Shown here: in pieces, positions 25,158 to 37,296 of the stretch
How the letters are laid out: each line of letters begins with the position of its first letter
How positions within the stretch are numbered: the first letter of the stretch is position 1
DNA from: Parasponia andersonii
Taxonomy: Eukaryota; Streptophyta; Magnoliopsida; Rosales; Cannabaceae
Direction: 5' to 3'
DNA length: 64,000 nucleotides
NCBI GenBank assembly: GCA_002914805.1
Contig: JXTB01000027.1
Span: forward strand, 1,270,657 to 1,334,656
Made by a program: the position numbers and the translations under genes
Notes under the pieces: model-generated
The model's input: the letters and a program-made list of their open reading frames with translations, nothing else
Told to the model about the DNA's origin: nothing
The model's database searches: none

Positions 25158-25366
25158 GTGAAACGCATAAGAACCAATATAAACTCGGGAAAAGTTCGTG
25201 CTATAGCCAATTAAACTAAAATAATACATTCCTACATCTTCGTATACAATAAGTTTCCCATTACCAATGGTTTCGAGCCATTAAAAAAAAAAAAAAAGAA
25301 AAAAGAAAGGGAAAACAAATTTTTAAAGATGTTACAAAAGAAGCAAACTTTTGCTTAGGGTTGAAN

Positions 25367-25398
<32 letters not shown>

Positions 25399-26726
25399 GG
25401 TGGGGGTTGGGCTTTTCGTACCTGAGGCCGGTAATCACACCTAGGTTCCCAGGAGACCCATTTGATTATGTATTCGTCTTTAAAGGTTGGCTGGTGGTAC
25501 AAATAGTTGCAGGCGTAACTTGGAAATAATCACATATATTGTGACGTTTTAAATGGTCTTAACTCGTTGGAGGGGGTCATAAGTTTCAATGTCTTTTCAA
25601 AAGGAAAGGAAAGTGTTCGGAAACAACACTACTGAGTTTTTCCTCGTACTAAGACCGTTGAAGCGGTCAACACGTTTTATTTATACCCTTTCTATTACGT
25701 TCTGTGCTTTTGATAATCGTGATTGGATTAACTATTATTTTTTTTTTTTCTTGGACCAACTTTTTATTTAGACATTTTGTTTTGAATGGATAAAATCATT
25801 TTTATATTGTGGATAATATCAATATTCACATTCACATTTTAAATTTATTACAGATTCATACCAAATTTCCAAATTAAAAGGATCAATTGTGTTATTTAAA
25901 ATCTGAATATCAATATTGATATTATCCAAAATATGAAGTAAAGATTGAGTAATAAAAATGACTTTTATCCCTATTTTAAACAAGAACAGAACAAAATAAT
26001 TTCCAGGTCTTTCCTCTTTTTTCAAGTGAAATTAGTCATCGAAACGAAATATTTTAATCAGAAACTGTTCAAAAAAAAAAAAAGAGCACGGCTTGACGAG
26101 GACTACAACTACAAACCGAAACATTGAACAATAAACTGGACTTAGTTAATTGCATACACCATCATTGGCTGTACCAAAGACGAATAAAACAGCACAAGCA
26201 AACAATACGAGTTTCATTATATATACGACCACCCTGTTTTGAGGAAATGATAAAAACCAGAATCCAACAATGAAGAGCCTGCTTTTGTGGACCAAACTCT
26301 TGAAATTGCAACGACTGATGGACCAAAAAATACACTTAAAAACTTATTGTCATAATTTGCAAACAAATACGTATAATAAGATTATGATAAAAGTTACAAA
26401 AAAATGGCATTTGATCTTCTGTAATTCGCTTTTGCCTTGAATAAGGCAAAAATTTATAAACTAACTAAGAAATTGCATAAACCCCCGAATGCTAAACCCT
26501 GTAAGAGCTTGCCATCAACAACCAGTCAGCATGTATTAGTAACCTCAGATATCTACAAAGATTGTGTGTACTTGTGTGATTTTCTGATTTATTTTTTCAC
26601 TCATATTAATCCCTGATCCCTCCAACCAGTAAGAAAGTCTGATTCTTAACTATTAATAATATAAACCTTCCCCAAAAATGTCAGTTTTCACACTTCCAAA
26701 GGATTTTCTTTGTTCAAGAACCGTGT
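25158..26726. other. Intergenic DNA between SWS1 and the phosphatase
   Basis: No gene is seen. A single N at 25366 begins a run of about 28 A. The stretch 25810-25930 is an imperfect inverted repeat: ggataatatcaatattca at the left pairs with gaatatcaatattgatattatcc at the right. The last 500 bases are the phosphatase 3' flank. Confidence 0.5.
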
Positions 26727-28614
26727 CTAAAGATCTTCTTCCAATCCATCTGCACTCAGTGAGTAGATGTCAACAGGTGCAGTTGTGGAGCCAGCAGTAT
26801 GGTGTTTAAAACTGCGCTTTGAGGAACCTTCATGGTGATCAAGAAAGACTACAACAACAGTAATATCATCATGGAAATGACGCCTTATTCCTTTTTCAAT
26901 TTTCTTTATGTCAGCATATCTCATCTCCCTCTTCTTAGCAGCCTCTTGAAGAGCAGCTCTTACCAATCTCTTTGCAATTCCCTGCAGATCAGTAAACCAG
27001 TTATTAATAGAGCTCATCGACTTGAGTGAATGATTCTCAATGTTTGAAATATATTGGTCTTATATTCGATAAATATACTGCTACACGAACAAAATCAAGA
27101 ACTGACACCCCAAATCTGCCAAAACTAGAAACTTACAGCTCTGGGGTTTTTGAAAACAATCTCTACAGCTGCCTGATCGCTCAACTGTTCCCAGAGGCCA
27201 TCTGATGCAAATATTAGGAATAAATCCTGTGATCTAAGCTCTCTTACAAGGATTGAGGGTTCTGCTGTCATTACAGGTCGCTTCAGAGGAATAGGGTTTC
27301 CAAATTGCTGGAAAATTGGGTCTCTGTAAAACTCAGGCTTCTTCAGGTAGACATCACCAATAGACCTTGACACCTAACAAAACAAAAAAGACAAACCGTT
27401 CTCTGCATCACGTTATTAACATGACAAAGTGCCTAATCTTATCTTTTATGAAATGAGATAAATTTTGCTCAATCTAATACATTGAATCAATGAGCATATC
27501 CGAACGTAGAACAATAACACTCTAATTGTTTTAAAATCAAGGCTTGCATACAAAACATTATTTTCTTCATTATGTTAGTTTTCTCTGTTCTGGCTTGCAA
27601 CTCATGTTAAACTAGCAAAAACAGAATAAAACTGTGGAAGAAGCATAAGAAGCCCAATATACCTGAATAATGCCCTTTATTCTCCAAACTCCATGGGTAT
27701 ATACTACAATATGAGAATCATCAGGATGTAGTGCTTCAACCTCCTTCCTCACCTCCTCAACCCCGACATTATGATCGGTTGACAACCTCTCCGCCACTAC
27801 CGAATTTTTCTTGCTCTTGGAATCTTTCCGGCCGAGAACTGCTCTGGAGTCTCCGAGATTCGCCACGTACAGAACATCATTCGAAATAGCACCAACAAGG
27901 CAGCATGACCCAACTGATGCTATTTGTGGTCTTGCCGCCAATGAACGCTTCACCAAACGCAAGAATTCCTCTTCAGTTGCACTGAATGCCTTCTTTATAA
28001 CATCCGCTGACAACCCTCCCTGCTCCATAGAAAACTCTATAAAATAGAACAAAAACAACACCATCAAAGACCACCCAAATCTCCAAAAGATTCTTTGCTT
28101 GGCCAAGACAACCCAGAAAGAACTTTCTCTGTTCCTTTTAGAAACTTCATAATCAGAACCTAACCCAGTTCTTCAAACACAAAAACAAACCATACCAAGT
28201 TGCATTTCCAATCAAAAAACAAAACAAAACTACACAAATATCCACAATCATGGCTATATATGTCTGAATTTGATCATGAATATATCAGAGTGAGCAGATC
28301 ATAACCAAAGCGCTTTAAAGAGATTAGAAAAGGGGGAGAAAACTACTCTGTAATAAGGGGAAAAGATGTTTGTTGACGAATCTAGAAGCTTCAGGTCCGC
28401 CATGGCCGTCATAGACACCAACATAGATACCAGAGGGAGAAGTGAAGACCTGACTCTGGTCCTCGAGGCTAGAATTGGCCTGAACGACGGCGATCGAGTA
28501 GTCACCAGCGGGGTGGGGCTTCAAGTCCGTGTGCCATAGAAGACCATCACCGCCGCCGCCACACCAGCGGCCAAAGCACCGTTCCAATGGCCGATAACAC
28601 GACCGAAGCATCAT
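26727..28614 (-). CDS. Protein phosphatase 2C, clade D
   Basis: Four exons, 28614-28347, 28036-27663, 27373-27137 and 26981-26727, give 377 residues with all splice phases consistent. PP2C metal-binding and core motifs are in order: YDGHGG (68-73), GDSRAV (151-156), SDGLWEQLS with Asp272, and HDDITVVVV (near 330-338). The opening CYRPLERCF, then [20 protein letters not shown] and [13 protein letters not shown] are hallmarks of plant clade D. Clade D phosphatases dephosphorylate plasma-membrane H+-ATPases and related targets and are inhibited by SAUR proteins, so a role in cell expansion or immune signalling is likely but inferred. The start may be either of two adjacent Met codons (28614 or 28611); the second fits the family better. 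No SWS1 or RING gene overlap is seen, and nothing looks broken. Confidence 0.94.
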
Positions 28615-28670
28615 CTACGAAGTCCGATAGATACTCCAATGATTTTTTTTCTTTTTGGTTTTTGGTGGGG

Positions 28671-28694
28671 GGTGTGTGTGTGTGTGTGTGTGTG
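28671..28694. repeat. (GT)n microsatellite just upstream of the phosphatase start
   Basis: About 12 GT units 57 bases upstream of the ATG, followed by purine-rich GAGA-type sequence (28740-28860). It lies in the probable 5' leader or promoter. A single N stands at 28859. Confidence 0.9.
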
Positions 28695-28699
28695 AGAAG

Positions 28700-29253
28700 G
28701 GTTTAGGAGAATGTGGGTTGGGTTCGTTAGATAAAAGAAAATTTCTTAAGAGAGAAAAAGAGAGAGAGCGTGTGTGCAGAGAGGAGAAGAGTGGAGTAAA
28801 GAAAACGAAAAGTCGCCGCGTTAAGAGGGAGGGAGGAAGGAAGGAATGGAATATATGTNTACCCTCTCAAATACGTATTTATTCATTATTCCCATTATAC
28901 AACACTGACACTCCACAAAAAAAAAAAAAAAAAAAAAAAGAAAAACCAACACTAGCACTAATCTAAAGTCTAAACTAGGGAGCCTTATGCTACATTTCAG
29001 TCTCCCATCTTCATCTTTGTAGACCTCACCTCACCTAACCTAACCTAACCTAACCTGCACACGTTTGTTGCGTTTCAGTTGTCTATTTTTGTGAGCTATA
29101 TAGTTCGTCTGAGCCTGTAGTATGGGACGCGTATCTATTGCATCTCAGTTAGTTAGTTGTCTATCTCTGTGGAATCCGGACGAAGTCTTTGGACTGACTA
29201 TTGCATGAATATACCAGTGTGCAGTGTCGATGGTCTCTTGGGCTAGGCTATGT
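28700..29253. promoter_or_regulatory. Probable phosphatase promoter and upstream region
   Basis: Purine-rich tracts (agagagag near 28755-28790), a poly-A run (28917-28940) and four taacc units near 29038-29055 are the only visible features. No second gene is seen. Confidence 0.35.
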
Positions 29254-29666
29254 GCTATGTTTGGTAGATGGGAAAATAAGTGGAGGAAAGGAAAACTGAG
29301 GAAAGAGAGAAAATATGGAAAATGAAAAAAAAAAAAAAAAAAAATTTGTTGTTGTTTGGTACATAAGAAAAAGAGGAAATTAGTGTTCTTTAAAATATTT
29401 ATTTGGTCTTTTTATTAAAATTTTAAAAGTATTATACAAAATTAATTTAATAAATTCACTTTAAAACATTCAAAAAATTTCCTCCCTTTTTCTCTTTATT
29501 TTTGGGGAAAAAAAAATATTTGAATGAGTCTACCATTTTTTTTTCCTTTTCTTTTTTCTTCCCTTCTCCTTTCTTTTTTACCAAACTACCCAAATTTTTA
29601 TTTTCTTTTTCTTCTCTATCAAAACATTTCTTTCCTCTCTTTTTTTCCTTCTTACTAAATATAGCC
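29254..29666. mobile_element. MITE-like inverted-repeat element (Tourist-like ends)
   Basis: The left end GCTATGTTTGGTAGATGGG pairs imperfectly with the inverse of the right end GGCTATATTTAGTAAGAAGG. The left arm is purine-rich (gaggaaagg, aagaaaaagagg) and the right arm pyrimidine-rich, as in one folded-back unit. No target duplication could be fixed and no coding frame is present, so the class is tentative. Confidence 0.5.
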
Positions 29667-32165
29667 TTATTTTCATAAAAAATAATAATAATTTCTTTTA
29701 TTTTTTAGAGAAATTTTCTTTTTAGAAAGTATTGTCAGGAGAAATGCTAATGGGAGATTTGTTCTCTTTTTTCCTATTAAGTATGAATTTTGCTACGAGT
29801 ATTGGTGTTTGTCTAATCTAGATTGTCCTTTGTGTATTATAAAATGAAATTTGGGTAGAAATTACGCTAGTAGATGATCCATATTCACTAACCCCCAGTG
29901 CTTTGCCTTCTAAAGAAAAAGACAATTAAAATGGTTTTTGTTTTTTTTTTTTCTTTTCCTATATTTTTTTTTTTCCTTTTACCTTTTATAAATTGTCTAA
30001 CGTAGTTTTGAAGCTTTGCATTAAATTGTATTTCAATCATGACCACGGTTTTTGCCACCCGAATCGCAATACCAGAAATGTCACTCGATGCATGGTTTAA
30101 GAAATTTTTTCCAATATTTCTCTCTTTCTTTTTTTGGTCTAAATGGAGGAACAGAATGGGAAAATTGTGTAGAAAGAAGACTTTTGTATGAAATTTGAAA
30201 ACCAAAGGGGTAACAAGCTCTAAAACATATATATGTATATATTTCTAGAAAATTTAATTTATTCCTTGAAATACAGATAATTCTCCAAGAAAGTTAATAA
30301 ATACATAGCTATTTTGTATATATAAAAAAAAAATCACATCACTCTTATCACTTCAAACTATATGCAAATAACACTAAGAGGAGGATATATTTTGTCTTTT
30401 GTAATATTGCTTAATGGGTCACTTTTCTTTTTGAATGTGGTGTACTTTGTTTTTGCTTCTCAGCAACAGACGCGTTTCATATAATTCATAAAGCTTCTGC
30501 CAAAAGATGAGAGCCGGATCCCCTGTCCAGAAATCCTCTCTTATTTCCTGTCAAGCGAATGAAAAAATGACACGTCTTAGACCCCTCTTTAACTCATCTT
30601 ACTTATCTAACGGAAGGATGCTCCATTTCTTTATTTTATAAATATAATAATTAAAAATAAATCAAAATAAAAAATGATGGTCTGTCTCCTTCACTTAATC
30701 CCAGATCTTTGATTACAATAATTTTGCTTGATTATAATAGAATTCTGAAATAAAGATTTATGATTTATGGGTGCTTTGGTTTATGCAGAATCGGGGATTT
30801 TAGGAATGGAGAAGAAGCGTTTGAGGAATAGAAATATATGGGTATTGGTAGAATGTTGATTGCCGTTTAGGAAAAACTCTTACTAACTGCAAATAACAAA
30901 AACCATAGATCAAAGGATGAAGAAAGAAGACGAAGGCAGGTGCTTGGCTATTTATTTTATTTTTTTACCCTCATGTAGCCAATGACAATAGAATGCTCCT
31001 TTTTTCCAAGGCATTATCAGTTGTTTTAGTTACTATTTCTCAAAACTCATCAATAAACCCTATATTGGTAAGTAACATTAATATCTATCCAATTATCAAT
31101 TCTGTATCCAAAACGCTAAAACCCTTTTCACTTCAATTATTTCAAAAATGTAATTGTTGATACAGAAATATAATAGCTGGCTTTGGGGTGTCATTTATCA
31201 ATGGTTTATTAGTAATCTTGGACAATTCTCAAAATCTTATTATGCAATCAGCGACCTCACTAGTGGTTGACCACAACATTGACAAAGCGCGTAAAATATC
31301 ATTTTGCCCAATTATCATTAGAAATTGGGAAACTTATCAAATAAACAGTCTTTGTATTTAATTATGATTTATTATGAAAGTCTGAACAACTATTAATAAC
31401 ATTTGTGCTATTTGTGCTATGCGATTTGTCATATTTTCATTGGTGAATTAAAATTGACACTAATACGTTTAATACAATTTAAAAATTGATAACTCATGAC
31501 TGACTCATGTTGTATCACATGGCATTAAGAAATGGAATTTATGATTGCAAACATTATTCCTTAAAAAAAAGAACTCAATCAACATTTTTCTTGTTTTTGG
31601 TGCGATCTAATATTTCGGCATCCCGGTCTTAACAAAAATCTCCCTCCTCAACAAATTAAAATGACAAAAAAAAATTGATAAAAATAGGCCGTACAAGAAA
31701 ATTGCATTTTTCTGATCTAACGGATATCAAAAGTCCAAATTATTCGTTCACCATATGGCCGAGTCCAGTTTGGGACCAATAGGAAAGGGCAATATAAACC
31801 AGTAAAGAAAGACTTTGAGACTTTTGTTTGGTAATCGAAATGGTTTATTGTCTTAGTGGTCCTTTGTTGAATCCTAAAGTCAAGTTCGAGTGATTTGACT
31901 TGTACGAAGCCAACCACAAACCTTAAATATGAAAAGAAACACTAGTTTATTCAATAAACTAATTTATCCAATATTTTATGGCTTAAAAATAGTTATCCAA
32001 GACTTAATAGAGTAAATTAATGCGTGCAATAGAGGATTGGAAATAGGATTGGAAAAAATTGCTAATCTTGGTAATGAATGTAGAGTTTCAATGAAATTCA
32101 CACTCACACGCTCTTATGATTAATAAGCATTCATTGTCTGCAATCTAGATTTTTCTGAAAAATGC
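29667..32165. other. Intergenic DNA, no gene seen
   Basis: AT-rich throughout. Open frames up to 105 codons occur (29888-30205) but are low-complexity Lys/Phe-rich and unlike any family I know. Poly-T and poly-A tracts are frequent. Confidence 0.5.
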
Positions 32166-32169
32166 GTAT

Positions 32170-33201
32170 TGATGGTGTGGGGCCCATTCCTGAACCTTGA
32201 GCCGTAAGAAGGGTCACGCGGATCGCACGTGATCTCACCATCGGCCTATGGGACTTCCGAATTTAAGGCAGAACCCACCACTGATCCCAAACGGTTCAGT
32301 CGGTCAGACCTCGAAACCACGACAGCTGGCGGTCTGAAGCCCCAAGGGTCTGCTGTCTAGGAACAGCGACCCTCACCTCAACAGTCGTAGGGGTCAGAAG
32401 CCCCAAGGGTCTTCAGACTGGATGCAATGGAAAACATCCCCGCGGCTCCAGACCCGGACAGAGCATTTAATGCGTTTCTGGGTAGGTGCGCACGCAGGGA
32501 CAAGCTGTCCTGACAGAACGGCGATGTGCCCAAATCTCGCTCCTGACAGATTGAAGCCATAGGAGGCGGCGAAAATCAGGCCGCGGTAGCGCAGAAGAGG
32601 TCACAGAAATCTCGGTCCATGATGGTTTAAAAGATCTGGAAATGAAAGGTACTCAGGAATGTATATTTACTTTTCCAAAGATAGAGAAGAAGACTGTTGA
32701 CTATCCGAGGACTACATATATGGAAGCTATGCATTCAGAGAAAGGGGGTGAGAACAAAAAACACAAAAAAAAGAGTTAGATATTGAGACTGATATATTTT
32801 TCTCCTTGCTACCAAAACGCAAAGAAAAAACCACTGACTTAAGCATCGGAGAGTCTTTGNTCCGAGGACTACATATATGGAAGCTATGCATTCAGAGAAA
32901 GGGGGTGAGAACAAAAAACACAAAAAAAAAGAGTTAGATATTGAGAATGATATATTTTTCTCCTTGCTACCAAAACGCAAAGAAAAAACCACTGACTTAA
33001 GCATCGGAGAGTCTTTGCAGGTAGCCACCCCCGCCTCTCCGATCTTGCTTGGAGTTCAGAGAGTTGTGAGATAGCAAGGACACGTGAACAGTTGGAGAAT
33101 CCAGTATCAGCAGTTCAAGACACGTGGACGACTGGTGAGAAACCGCTCCAACAGATGGTCCTTGCCAAAGAAAACCGTGTGAAGCCTCTCATTTACAGGT
33201 T
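32170..33201 (+). mobile_element. LTR-like segment (solo LTR or LTR fragment, probably Ty3/gypsy)
   Basis: A GC-richer block amid AT-rich DNA, starting near TGATGGTGTGGGGCCC and ending near cctctcatttaca. It contains a doubled phrase gaagccccaagggtct (32334 and 32397) and the sequence gacttaagcatcggagagtctttgcagg, which resembles the transcript-start/R region of plant Ty3/gypsy LTRs. No internal coding region adjoins it, so it reads as a fossil solo LTR or fragment. Target duplications were not found. The actual length is uncertain because of the duplication at 32704-33017. Confidence 0.5.
32704..33017. repeat. Near-identical tandem duplication around a single N
   Basis: Bases 32704-32859 and 32861-33017 are the same roughly 156 bases with only one substitution and one extra A, separated by a single N at 32860. 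This is the pattern left when two contig ends are butted together without merging. Confidence 0.9.
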
Positions 33202-33659
33202 CAATAGAATTCCTTTTTCTTCGCCTATCGTTGCATGTTCTATACGAGACCTTTTATGCCTAGCCTAAAACACAACGAATGCACACCTCTTGATTCCGAA
33301 ACCATAAATTTTGTCACAGAAATATAAATGATAAATTCTAGTCCCAGGGGTTCACATTTGGTACCATGAATGAAAGAAAAAAGTGCTGAATTTATAAAAC
33401 AAACATCTAAAAATTCACAAATCATCATCGATAAGAATTTAATTAACACAATAACATGATATTTATTATGCTATTAGGATTGTAAATTGTTACTAATCTG
33501 ATCCAAAATTTGAATATAGAATTATAGTTAAACGTATTCTTAAATATTTTAAAAAAAAATAGAAATTATATTCTTGTCTATTCTAAAAAAAGACTTGATT
33601 TTCGTTAGATATATTAATTTGAATATACGATCCAAAAAAATATTTTAGATAATCAACCT

Positions 33660-34010
33660 CTTGTTATGTGTTAACCAGCTCTTGTTATGTATTAACCAGA
33701 CATGATAGTGAGTAACATAGCAACCTTCTTGACCTGTTTACTAAATATTTAACAATCAAAATATTTGAAAATCACCTAAAATGAATGAAATTACATCTAT
33801 TTTAAAAGGACAAGTGAGAAATTATTAGAAATATGCCCTAAAAAACAACAGATTCTTTGTTTAAACAATGTTTATTTCTTTGTTTGTTATTTTAAATTTT
33901 TTGTTTAAAGAATGTTTATTTCTTTGTTTGTTATTTTAATCGATGTTTATTGAATTTAAATGTTATCTGTAATGTATTGATGTAAAAAAAAATAATAAAA
34001 AAAAGGCACA
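33660..34010 (+). mobile_element. Ty1/copia 3'-end fragment
   Basis: Around 33716-33785 the sequence recalls the end of copia RNase H (NIADPLTK-like, then IKIFE-HLK). About 60 bases later comes attagaaatatgcccta, which resembles the start of a copia 3' LTR. Within it a 46-base unit (tttgtttaaa-aatgtttatttctt) occurs twice (about 33860-33905 and 33906-33948). It is a short, broken fossil with no other domain in the window. Confidence 0.5.
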
Positions 34011-34095
34011 TTGGTAGTGTCACATGTTGATTAGCAAGCCTCAAAACTTTCGTTACAGAAATAACAAGGGCAAGTCAAAACCATCTCAACAAAGA

Positions 34096-36284
34096 CTATA
34101 AAGACTTCATGGTTCCTTTCTTTACAATGATGACCCTTCGACAGCAAGGACAATCCCCACGAATTCGAACCCAGGGACCCAAGCAAACAGCGTGGAATCT
34201 ATGATGACAAGGCAAACAGATGAGCCGATCACCGTGGATGAAACTCTCCAGGCATATACTACAATCCTGGGGTGCTTTTGACACAGCATCTTCCGCACTG
34301 GTTTCCTCGCCGCTAAAAAGTTCCAATTGCAAACTAGACAAAGACTCTCGAGTAAGACCACGTGGCTTCTCATTCTCTCCTTGCAAGAGTTGCAGCCTTA
34401 CAGTTTGGGAGCTCAAGTCAGTAGGTGAGGAGTTATCAATCGACCAACCTGTTGAATTTTCAGTGTCCCAATCCGTTGCATCAAAAGGACTTGAGTCATC
34501 ACCAGGCCCTCTCCCACCACTGTTGATGTTAGAAGTACTTCTGCCATGCCTGAATGAGATCGAAAGAAACCCAGTAAAACACATCAGACAACCAAGGAGG
34601 CAGATCAACAAAGCCAAAAAAGCATGAGACAGATTCTTGTGAACAGGTAACTGAAGCAAAATAACTATCAAATGATAAGTAGGATCTATTAACTTATCGA
34701 TAAAAAGAAAGAACACAAAATCTTCTCAAGTTTAAAGAACAGTAATCTATTCAATGTAACATAAAAAAGGACCACATATTTTGGAACAGAAATTAACTTC
34801 TTATAGGAGTCTTTTAATCTTTTGGCTTGAATCTTACAAAGGAACCTAGAGGTATGAAACTTGACATTTAAGGCATGTTTATATATCTGTAATTAAAAAA
34901 AAAAAAACCCGTAAATGGGACAAGATTGGAGAGGAAAGCAAAGGAATCGAAAATTGATTTATCCCTGCTAATTGCTTTGGTAAACTAGTGAGTAGATGGA
35001 AAAGAAAAACACTTCCCTAATTTACATGCCCTTTACAGTCCATTACGGAATAGTTAACATGGCCATAAAACAACGATTTTGATGACCAAAACCCAATTTT
35101 GGGTATGGAGTAAATTATGATCGAATTCAGTGAACTTTAAACTAGGCACCGTCCTTATCTTTTAAGAAGTACCTCACATTATATTGATCTAAAATCTACA
35201 CTGCCATATATCACCTAACCAGGTTCCAAACTGACCTGTTTCCATAGAGAGGAACCCCTCTCAACCTCTCACGAAGCCTAGCCCTTGCGAGAAGCACAGC
35301 TCCAGGGAGCCTTTCGTTCTCAGTCACCGCTGGCCTGCTTGTACCAATAAAATTTTCTGAATCAATTCTATTACTGGAAACAAACTGGCTTGTACTCTCC
35401 TCAAGTCGAAATGCCGAATGGTCCTGAACAATAAACGCAATGTATGAAAAAACCCGGTAGGCTTAAAAAAAACAAAGAACGCAATGTCAATATCAATTTC
35501 AACATCATCACCAGCTGATACGCATTACAGAATACCATTATAACAGATAACCCTAATACCCCACTTTAAGAAACGATGGCTCGCGGTCCCTCTACATAAA
35601 ATATGTACCTGAGTTTCGGAAAATAGAATTACTTAACAAACACCAGATAAAACACAATGGCAAGTCAATACATTCTCTCAATCCATATGTGAAAAAGGAA
35701 CATATCAGACTAGCCCAATAACGAGTATATTTAACCAAGAAGAACATTATAGCATGTTCCTTAATAGTCCCACTTGATACCTTATTTAAAAGGAAAACCC
35801 CATAACCAGTAACGGGCTATTGAGAACCCTGAAAGTGTCCTAGATATTTTTGGTGAATTTTTACCATAAAAACAGAAAATCTTCACACCCAAAACCCCTT
35901 GCTCCCAGTCCCAGTTCCGAAAATCCCAAAGTTCGGTGAATTTTCATACAGTAGCACAAATCATAGACATTTTTCTTTTTCTCACAAAATGTGTCAATAA
36001 TCTCAATAATCAAAATTAAGAGATTAATTAATAAGAAATACCTGATTAGCGACCCGGTTGTAGATGTGGCGGGCGTGAGGGTACCGCCGGAGGGGATCGC
36101 AGCCGTCCAAATCATGTCGGTGATTGCTAGTACTACCACCACTAAAATAGTTATGGCGACGATTCTGGTTGGGACTGTTATGAAAATTTCGATCGGGAGG
36201 AGGAAGAGAATCGAGCCCTAGATCGGGGCTGCTCCGGCCAAAACGGGACCTCCTATTGTAAAATAGCTCCGAAGCGCTCGTCAT
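34096..36284 (-). CDS. RING-H2 E3 ubiquitin ligase, RHY1A-like
   Basis: Three exons, 36284-36042, 35423-35236 and 34549-34096, encode 294 residues in consistent phase. The N-terminus MTSASELFYNRRSRFGR and the later DLDGCDPLRR are a signature shared with Arabidopsis RHY1A-type proteins. The middle has ERLPGAVLLARARLRERLRG. The C-terminus is a RING-H2 finger with ligands C240, C243, C258, H260, H263, C266, C277 and C280 (spacing C-x2-C-x14-C-x-H-x2-H-x2-C-x10-C-x2-C). RING-H2 fingers recruit E2 enzymes for ubiquitin transfer; the substrate is unknown. No membrane segment is seen in the spliced product. A Met two codons upstream (36290) is an alternative start, but MTSAS matches the family. The naming rests on memory of the N-terminal motif. 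Confidence 0.9.
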
Positions 36285-36290
36285 GCACAC

Positions 36291-36910
36291 GAAACCGTGT
36301 AACCAGTCTCCTAAACTCTCTCCGATTTTGCCCTAATTTAATCAGAAAAAAAAAAAAAAAAATACGAAGAAAGAGATAAGAAATTTCTCTGAGACTCTGG
36401 GGAAGATCAGCGGTAAGCTTCCATGGAAGACTCTTCTTTGGCGTCAGATATTTTTCGGGGAAGCTTTCTATTTCGGTGAATCTTTCTTTTAGGAGAAGAT
36501 GGGGATGAGGGCTGCGATCAAGCCACGTGTCAATCGAGTAGCCGTGTGGGAATTCGAGGCGTTGGATTGAGATGAGTATTTGTGGGTGTCCATGTGGACT
36601 GATGCCGGTTTACGGATAAAGACATTTCGAATGTGGTCGTGGGTGAGCTTTTCGCGCCGTGAGACGATGTCGTATTTTTTATGGAGCATGAGCATTTTTA
36701 ATCAATTATTATGCTTGACAAGATGTGCAAGAAAATCTAAATGTCGTGGGCATTAATTTTCTTGTTGGATTCCTTTTTTTTTTTTTTTCTTTTTGTCTTC
36801 TTTGATCGAGGAAATATTGGATTTTCTTGTAGTCACACGTGTTGGCTTTTTAAGTATAATGGACAATGTTAGTAGCTACTAAAAAGGAGGAAATCAAAGC
36901 TTATAAATAA
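36291..36910. promoter_or_regulatory. Upstream region of the RING-H2 gene
   Basis: This holds the probable 5' leader and promoter (minus-strand gene), moderately GC-rich to about 36690, then AT-rich up to the copia LTR. No TATA element is certain. Confidence 0.4.
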
Positions 36911-37296
36911 TATAGAATATATATATATATATTATAAATTAAGAATATCAACCAAAGAAATAGACAAAAAATGAATTCTTTCTTAACGAAAAGAAAAGGA
37001 TTTAAATGAGATACATAAATTTTTACAAATATTTCGATTTATAAACATTGACGAATGAATTATAACTATTCATTTTTTTGGATAAATTATAGTCACTTGT
37101 TTATTTAGACAAGTTATATCTACACATTTGTTAGAATAAATTATGGTCACATATTTTACTTAGCTAAAATTGCACCAAACTAAATCCACAAATTTATTTC
37201 GTTAAATCTCTAGCATTCAATCCATTCTTGGGCTTGGGTTTGGACTTGTAAAATATTCTACAATAATATGCATCCAAATACAAAGGTCCATAATAC
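36911..37296 (-). repeat. 3' LTR of the copia element
   Basis: Matches 45480-46145 along its length, including aagaatatcaac near the left end and ccaaatacaaa-gtccataa at the right end. Confidence 0.82.

Noticed and set aside
25810-25930. Imperfect inverted repeat of about 115 bases
   Set aside because: It was considered as a MITE or microRNA precursor, but it is short, very AT-rich and lacks a definable target duplication. It is noted only within the intergenic entry.
29035-29056. Telomere-like repeat (taacc units)
   Set aside because: There are only four units of a five-base motif. Plant telomeres use a seven-base unit and no array follows.
32735-33028. 97-codon minus-strand open frame containing a repeated phrase
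   Set aside because: It runs through the N at 32860 and the doubled assembly segment, so it is artificial.
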